Source of the DNA: Sporolactobacillus kofuensis
GTDB taxonomy: Bacteria > Bacillota > Bacilli > Bacillales > Sporolactobacillaceae
NCBI RefSeq assembly: GCF_024125425.1
Contig: NZ_JAMXWN010000002.1
Coordinates: 186,001 to 250,000 of the forward strand
Reading direction: 5' to 3'
Length of the DNA stretch: 64,000 bases
A program made the position numbers and the translations under genes. This document shows positions 59,449 to 64,000 of this stretch, in pieces; position 1 is the stretch's first letter; each line of letters opens with the position of its first letter. Below the pieces are notes generated by a model that was not told the origin of the DNA, made no database searches, and saw only the letters and a list, made by a program, of their open reading frames with translations.

Positions 59449-60855
59449 ATGAGTCAAGTGAATATCAAGGTAGATAAAGATGCATTTCTTGAAGACCTAT
59501 CAACATTGATCGCAATTCCAAGCACGAAGGATGCTGATCAGGCGAAGGAAGGCGCTCCATTTGGACCCGGTCCACTCGCTGCATTGGAAAAAATGTTGGA
59601 AATAGGAAAAAGAGATGGATTCCGCACGAAGATGCTGAAAGGGTATGCCGGTTATATCGAATATGGTCCTGAAGATGCTGAGGACTATATTGCAGTACTT
59701 GGTCATGTGGATGTCGTGCCGGCTACAGGCAAATGGGCACATGATCCTTTCACTGTTCATTTAGAAAATGGCACTTTATATGCCAGAGGCGTGATTGATG
59801 ACAAAGGTCCGACAATGGCCGCGTATTACGCTCTGAAAGCACTGAGAGAGTCAGGTGCTGCGCTCAAACACAGAATTCGTCTTGTGATTGGGTCAGATGA
59901 AGAGAGCGGCTGCGCATGTATGAAGAAATATAATGAACTGGAACCGATGTCTTTATTCGGTTTCGCGCCTGATGCTGAATTCCCATTGATTTTTGCTGAA
60001 AAAGGTCAGATTCGCGCTTGGATTAAATTGCCTCAGGGGGATGGCGATGCACAGGTTCATCTTTCTTCCTTCTATTCAGGTGAACGGATGAATATGGTAC
60101 CGGACCATGCTTATGCACTGCTGACAGGTCCTGAAGCTGAAAAATGGTCTGCGCATGCACAAGCAGCGTTAACAGCGAAAAAAGTAGCCTTTGTCGAAGA
60201 GAAAACAGAGCAAGGATTGAAATTGACGGTAAAAGGTCAATCCGCACATGGTTCGGAACCAGCCGGTGGAGTGAACGCAGCATTCTTACTTGCAGAAGCG
60301 CTCAAGGATTTGCCGTTTATTCCGACAGAGAAAGCCTTTATTGATCTACTTGCTGATACGCTATATAACGACTTTGGTGGTGAACGGCTCGGCATCGCCT
60401 TCCATGACGACGTTTCCGGAGAGTTAACGGTCAATGCCGGCGTGATTCGTTTTGGCAATCAAGGTGGTACGGTGTCGCTCGATATCCGCTGCCCAATCAA
60501 AGCCTCACTTGATCAACTGACAAAGACACTGACTTCATCAATAGAAAAATTAGGATTATCCATCGGTGAGCTTGGTACAACCCAACCACTCTATGTCGAT
60601 CCAAAACATCCGGGTGTGCAAGTACTCAAGAACGTTTACGAAGAACATATGGGGCTCGACAATGTTAAGCTGCTCACTTCAGGAGGGGGCACGTATGCAC
60701 AGTATTTGGATGCAGGTGTAGCTTTCGGTGCATGTATGCCGAATTATCCATATACCGGTCATCAAGTGGATGAACATGTGAAACTTGATGACTTGCTGCT
60801 TGCTTCAGAAATCTATGCGGATGCAATGGAAAGATTAGGAAATCTTGAAAAATAA
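59449..60855 (+). CDS. pepV: Dipeptidase PepV (M20A)
   Basis: A protein of 468 residues from ATG 59449, with AAGGAAGG seven bases upstream; the frame is open to 59347 but the extension has no protein-like pattern. Metal ligands are in LGHVDVVPATGKW (H86, D88), YARGVIDDKGP (D118 region), GSDEESGCACMKKY (E151, E152) and FAPDAEFP; a lid domain follows with GSEPAGGVNA, and the late TGHQVDEHVKLDDL supplies the last histidine. Length and motif spacing match PepV of lactic bacteria. It cleaves dipeptides in the cytoplasm and is the sixth M20 enzyme in the window, away from the peptide island. Confidence 0.93.
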   Translation: MSQVNIKVDKDAFLEDLSTLIAIPSTKDADQAKEGAPFGPGPLAALEKMLEIGKRDGFRTKMLKGYAGYIEYGPEDAEDYIAVLGHVDVVPATGKWAHDPFTVHLENGTLYARGVIDDKGPTMAAYYALKALRESGAALKHRIRLVIGSDEESGCACMKKYNELEPMSLFGFAPDAEFPLIFAEKGQIRAWIKLPQGDGDAQVHLSSFYSGERMNMVPDHAYALLTGPEAEKWSAHAQAALTAKKVAFVEEKTEQGLKLTVKGQSAHGSEPAGGVNAAFLLAEALKDLPFIPTEKAFIDLLADTLYNDFGGERLGIAFHDDVSGELTVNAGVIRFGNQGGTVSLDIRCPIKASLDQLTKTLTSSIEKLGLSIGELGTTQPLYVDPKHPGVQVLKNVYEEHMGLDNVKLLTSGGGTYAQYLDAGVAFGACMPNYPYTGHQVDEHVKLDDLLLASEIYADAMERLGNLEK

Positions 60856-61276
60856 GCGTGTTTCCATGTGATTTTTTTCAAACACTTGCATAAGATAGCA
60901 GGACTAAGGGAGAGGAAAAGTGAATGCTTTTTACCTCTCCCTTTTTCTATAGAAAAGGGCTATGATTCAACGGAGAATAGGGAGAATCAGAATATGCCCA
61001 CCTGTATCGAAGACGAGTCTTAATAAATTTTTTCAAAGGTGCACTTTCGATAAAAAACTAGTTACTTTTTTTCTGATCTGTTGATAGAATGTGAGTACAA
61101 AAGATTACCGAATGCAGCAAGCAATGGTTTAAAAACAGATGGCAAGAGGGCTTACAAACACAGAGTATAGCTTGATTGATTGAAAAAGGATTTTAGTTCA
61201 GTGGTGACTGAAAGAGATGACCCAGTGCTTAGATGGTGAAGACAACTGAAAAGTAATCTTGGAGGAATGAGACGCA
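60856..61276. other. Intergenic region between pepV and the YczE-type gene
   Basis: About 420 bp. A terminator lies at 60909-60950. The rest is AT-rich; the YczE-type gene has TTGGAGGAATGAG (61259-61271) as its ribosome binding site. No promoter pair was clear. Confidence 0.5.
60909..60950 (+). terminator. Terminator after pepV
   Basis: AGGGAGAGG and CCTCTCCCT are perfect arms around an 18-nt loop, followed by TTTT. Confidence 0.8.
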
Positions 61277-61954
61277 ATGTCGAAAGGTTTGTTTTGGCTG
61301 GTTCTTTCTGTATTCTTGAATGCTTTTGGAAATGCATTGACGGTGAAAGCTGCGCTAGGTTCCGCTCCATGGACAGCTGCGGGTATCAACATTTCGCACG
61401 CGGCAGGGATAACAGTAGGGAATGCTTTGATAATCATGGGCATTTTCACACTCATAGCAGATGATTTCTTACGGCATCGATGGAACGGGATTAAGGATGT
61501 TTTTAATTTTCTTTATATGTTGTCCTTTGGTTATTTGATTGATTTCTGGTTGTTCATCATGCAGGCCATCCATGTAAACGGAGGACTCTTCCGATTGGTT
61601 GCATGTGTCTCTGGAGTCCTGTGTATTGCGTGTGCACTCTCCATCTACTTTAAGGTGAATTTGGTGCTTCATCCATTTGATGATCTTCTGAAAATATTGC
61701 GTGAGAAGTACTTGCATGGCAATGTTGTACGCGCTCAGCGTATTTCTTTAGGCATCCCATTAACCCTTGGTTTGTCCATTGGACTTTTCCGTCACAATCT
61801 GATTGGAATCAATTTGGGTACAGCGATCAGCTTTCTCTGTATGGGTTACTTTATCTTGTTCTTTGATCGTGTCATCCATCTGCATCTGAATCGGGAAGCG
61901 ATGATTTGGCATTGGCCGCATTGGGTTCATCGAATCAAACATTCAAAAGCATAA
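61277..61954 (+). CDS. YczE/YitT-type membrane protein
   Basis: A protein of 225 residues. It opens GLFWLVLSVFLNAFGNALTV and then KAALGSAPWTAAGINISHAAGITVGNA, the first-helix motif of the YczE/YyaS/YitT group. Four to five membrane helices follow, ending with FLCMGYFILFFDRVIHL and a basic tail. YczE modulates secondary-metabolite synthesis in some bacilli, but no general function is established and none is claimed here. GGAGGAATGAG lies upstream of the ATG. It lies just upstream of the T-box promoter. Confidence 0.82.
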   Translation: MSKGLFWLVLSVFLNAFGNALTVKAALGSAPWTAAGINISHAAGITVGNALIIMGIFTLIADDFLRHRWNGIKDVFNFLYMLSFGYLIDFWLFIMQAIHVNGGLFRLVACVSGVLCIACALSIYFKVNLVLHPFDDLLKILREKYLHGNVVRAQRISLGIPLTLGLSIGLFRHNLIGINLGTAISFLCMGYFILFFDRVIHLHLNREAMIWHWPHWVHRIKHSKA

Positions 61955-61963
61955 AAATTTGGC

Positions 61964-61992
61964 TTGACAAAATTCTCCATACGAACAATAAT
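61964..61992 (+). promoter_or_regulatory. Promoter of the T-box transcript
   Basis: TTGACA at 61964-61969, a 17-bp spacer and AATAAT at 61987-61992, about ten bases before the expected start of the leader. Confidence 0.75.
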
Positions 61993-62004
61993 CTATGTAA
62001 TTAA

Positions 62005-62312
62005 TGTTTAAATAAAGAAAAGCGATGAAGAGAAGAAGTAGAAAGGGAACGGATCCGCAGAGAGTCCCGGATGGTGAGAAGGGGCATCGGTGAACTTTCG
62101 AACATGGCCTCTGAGCTGCGTGGCTGAACGGTGATTCATGATCAAAGTAAGTCACGACAAGTTAAGGTTCTTGTTGTCAAAACCAAAGTATAAGGTGCTG
62201 GAGCACTTCGTACTTATTGAGGCCGATCATGAAAATGGTCGGTGAAGTAAGGTGGTACCACGGGATAACCAACCCCCGTCCTTAGTCGAAAGATTAAGGA
62301 CGGGGGTTTTTA
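62005..62312 (+). ncRNA. T-box riboswitch leader with terminator
   Basis: A complete T-box leader. Stem I base pairs ATGAA (62025-62029) with TTCAT (62135-62139), with an AGTA loop-E element after the 5' strand and GCAGAGAG plus GGTG elements in its upper part. The T-box sequence AAGGTGGTACCACGG is at 62249-62263, and the terminator CCCCCGTCCTTA/TAAGGACGGGGG plus a T run is at 62273-62311. Uncharged tRNA binding allows read-through into the SAM hydroxide adenosyltransferase gene. The specifier codon is uncertain: the aligned position reads GGT (62130-62132), or GTG one base on. The bulge TGGT pairs with discriminator A, which fits Val, Met or Ile but not Gly. Confidence 0.9.
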
Positions 62313-62357
62313 ACATTTAGAATGGTTAAGAATAGAGTGGAAGGAAAGGTGATTGGA

Positions 62358-63197
62358 ATGAGCAAGGCATTGGTATTTCAAACGGATTTCGGACTTGTAG
62401 ACGGAGCGGTTTGTGCGATGTACGGCGTTGCCAATTCCGTAGATCCGACTTTGAGAATTTTTGACTTGACGCATGATATTCCCCAGTACAATATTTGGGA
62501 AGCTTCTTATCGGTTACGCCAGACAATCGATTATTGGCCGGAGGGAACAGTTTTCGTTTCGGTTGTCGATCCCGGTGTCGGTTCTGCCCGACGCAGTGTG
62601 ATTGCCAGAACACGCCGCAATCAGTACATCATAACCCCTGACAATGGAACACTGACACATATAAAAAAAATCGAAGGTATTGAAAGTGTGCGTTATTTCG
62701 ATGAAAAGAAGAACAAGTTACCCTCAGCAGGGGAATCCTTTACTTTTTTCGGTAGAGATATTTACGCGTTCACCGGTGCAAAACTTGCATCAGGCATCAT
62801 TGACTATGATCATTTTGGTGAAGAGGTTCCGGTCTCTTCGATCGTCGAATTACCGATTGTTCCAGCCTATCGTGAGGGCAACCAATTGAACGGTACGATT
62901 GACATCCTCGATGTTCGCTTCGGTAATCTCTGGACAAATATAGATCACTTGCTTTTCCGGGAATTGCAGGTTGGGCGTGGTGATCGGCTAGCGGTCAATA
63001 TCAAAAATGATACGCGTACAGTTTATGAGAACACGATGACATTCGCACGTTCGTTCGCTGAAGTTGCCATTGGTGAGCCACTCATCTATATCAATTCGCT
63101 CGAAAACATCGGCATCGCGATTAATCAAGGCTCGTTTGCGAAGGCGTACAGTATCGGTACCGGAACCAACTGGCATATTTCTTTTCGCAAAGCGTAA
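62358..63197 (+). CDS. SAM hydroxide adenosyltransferase (DUF62 family)
   Basis: A protein of 279 residues from ATG 62358, with AAAGGTGATT upstream; the frame is open to 62322, without support. The N-terminal domain has ALVFQTDFGLVDGAVCAMYGV, DLTHDIPQYNIWEASYRLRQT, FVSVVDPGVGSARRSV and ITPDNGTLTHI, and the C-terminal domain GTIDILDVRFGNLWTNI and IGIAINQGSFAKAY. These are the conserved parts of the SAM hydroxide adenosyltransferase family, which splits SAM to adenosine and methionine using a water-derived hydroxide. T-box control ties it to an amino-acid signal. A strong bidirectional terminator follows. Confidence 0.9.
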   Translation: MSKALVFQTDFGLVDGAVCAMYGVANSVDPTLRIFDLTHDIPQYNIWEASYRLRQTIDYWPEGTVFVSVVDPGVGSARRSVIARTRRNQYIITPDNGTLTHIKKIEGIESVRYFDEKKNKLPSAGESFTFFGRDIYAFTGAKLASGIIDYDHFGEEVPVSSIVELPIVPAYREGNQLNGTIDILDVRFGNLWTNIDHLLFRELQVGRGDRLAVNIKNDTRTVYENTMTFARSFAEVAIGEPLIYINSLENIGIAINQGSFAKAYSIGTGTNWHISFRKA

Positions 63198-63311
63198 CTT
63201 TTTTCATCGTGATTTCCTTGGAAATTCATCTGAGAAGATGTCTCCTTCGATGAGCTACACAGATCAGAAAAAGGGAAGACAGTATTTTTCACTCAGTAAT
63301 TGCATGTTAAA

Positions 63312-63361
63312 AAAACGAAACAGCATAAACGTTTGAATGACGTTTGTGCTGTTTCGTTTTT
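63312..63361. terminator. Bidirectional terminator between convergent genes
   Basis: AAAACGAAACAGCATAAACG and its complement pair around a 9-nt loop with one G-T mismatch, flanked by A and T tracts. It serves the SAM hydroxide adenosyltransferase gene and the minus-strand reductase gene. Confidence 0.88.
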
Positions 63362-63380
63362 AATCGTCAGGATCTGTAAA

Positions 63381-64000
63381 TTAGACAATATCCAGCGGAA
63401 CTTTTCCCGAAGGACGAGGGAAAGCCAGATTGAGGGTACGCTCTTCTTCAGCTGTTAACCGAATGGCAACAGCTTTAGCATTCTGAAGCACATGCTCAGG
63501 CTGTCCGGCCTTTGGAATGGCCACAATATGCTGGTTTTCGGCATGACGGATGCTCCATGCCAGTAGTAATTGAAGCGGTGTGATCTGGTGCGCCTGGGCA
63601 ATTTTGATCACCGAAGAATCGTGGAGCAGAGCATTTTTAAGCGAACCGCCTTCTGCAAGCGGGCAATAGGCCATGAATGGTACGTGATGTGCCGCTTGCC
63701 ATGGAATCAGATCAAATTCAATACCGCGAGAGCCAAGATGATAGAGGACTTGATTGACTGCACAGTGGGTACCGCCGGGTACGGACCATAGTTCTTCCAT
63801 ATCTTTTGTGTCAAAATTGGAAACACCCCAGCGAAGGATTTTGCCTGCTTTTTTTAATTCCTCCATACCGCGGACTGTCTCCTCCAGAGGTGTGGCTCCG
63901 CGCCAATGCAGCAAGTAGAGGTCAAGATGATCGGTACCCAGCCTTTTCAGACTCTGCTCACAAGCTGTTTTCAGTCGTTTTCGATCCGCATGGTTTGGGT
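63381..64000 (-). CDS. Aldo/keto reductase, 5' end off the window
   Basis: The minus frame runs from the right edge to the stop at 63381 (about 206 residues), so the N-terminus with the catalytic tyrosine is outside. The visible part reads LKTACEQSLKRLGTDHLDLYLLHWRG (in two segments), LEETVRGMEELKKAGKILRWGVSNFDTKDMEEL, NQVLYHLGSRGIEFDL, PFMAYCPLAEGG and LLLAWSIRHAENQHIVAIPKAGQPEHVLQNAKA, with the NADPH-binding IPKAG near the end. It is a typical AKR monomeric cytoplasmic oxidoreductase; the substrate is not predictable. The start codon cannot be placed. Confidence 0.88.
   Translation of the reverse strand, partial: PNHADRKRLKTACEQSLKRLGTDHLDLYLLHWRGATPLEETVRGMEELKKAGKILRWGVSNFDTKDMEELWSVPGGTHCAVNQVLYHLGSRGIEFDLIPWQAAHHVPFMAYCPLAEGGSLKNALLHDSSVIKIAQAHQITPLQLLLAWSIRHAENQHIVAIPKAGQPEHVLQNAKAVAIRLTAEEERTLNLAFPRPSGKVPLDIV

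Noticed and set aside
62130-62132. Gly-specific T-box
   Set aside because: The codon GGT is in a plausible position, but the T-box bulge TGGT pairs with discriminator A and tRNA-Gly has U.

Overview
The window looks like chromosome of a low-to-mid GC Gram-positive bacterium of the Bacillales. The signs are strong AGGAGG-type ribosome binding sites with frequent TTG and GTG starts, a T-box leader, cre-like sites, PRD-type PTS regulation, PepV, BdbC, YdcZ, and a DUF1659/DUF2922/YvrJ trio. The mannitol and fructose systems would suit a sporolactic-type bacillus, but that placement is inference. No phage, insertion sequence or CRISPR array was seen.

Layout. 1-5000: two minus-strand envelope glycosyltransferases (the first runs off the left edge) facing an OmpR-type two-component system. 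5.2-18.8 kb: a peptide and acyl-amino-acid island with a YheO-type regulator, two minus-strand M20 hydrolases, then a plus-strand run of M20 hydrolase, a complete Dpp/Opp ABC transporter (two ATPases, two permeases, a lipoprotein) and two more M20 hydrolases. 19-25 kb: a metallophosphoesterase whose coding tail merges into a 21-bp-phased repeat array, two acetyltransferases, a pentapeptide protein, BdbC, a 56-residue protein, a VOC protein and a flavodoxin. 25.3-31 kb: tRNA-Ala, an ion channel, a YdcZ-Crp-YdcZ cluster, and a ferric-reductase-like flavoprotein with a double cytochrome-b5-like lipoprotein. 31.4-35.3 kb: a 1294-residue secreted pectinesterase with FN3 and SH3 modules. 35.4-38.3 kb: small membrane and hypothetical proteins and a frameshifted acetyltransferase. 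38.8-42.4 kb: a calcium-type P-ATPase and homocysteine methyltransferase.

42.7-56.3 kb is a sugar-phosphate block: transaldolase, transketolase, RidA, an RpiR-type regulator divergent from fruK-fruA, the DUF1659/DUF2922/YvrJ trio, and mtlA-mtlR-mtlD. Candidate cre sites precede tkt and mtlA. 56.5-57.1 kb holds a decayed MFS transporter end and tRNA-Gln(CUG). 57.7-64 kb: mannose-1-phosphate guanylyltransferase, dipeptidase PepV, a YczE-type membrane protein, a T-box-controlled SAM hydroxide adenosyltransferase, and an aldo/keto reductase that runs off the right edge.

The most unusual structure is a dispersed family of intergenic arrays (20174-20656, 36439-36520, 38519-38602, 59125-59304). Their units start GAACCTAA or GTAACGAA and repeat every 21 bp, with occasional 19-bp units. 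Unit interiors vary while spacing is held, and in one case the array supplies the end of a protein.
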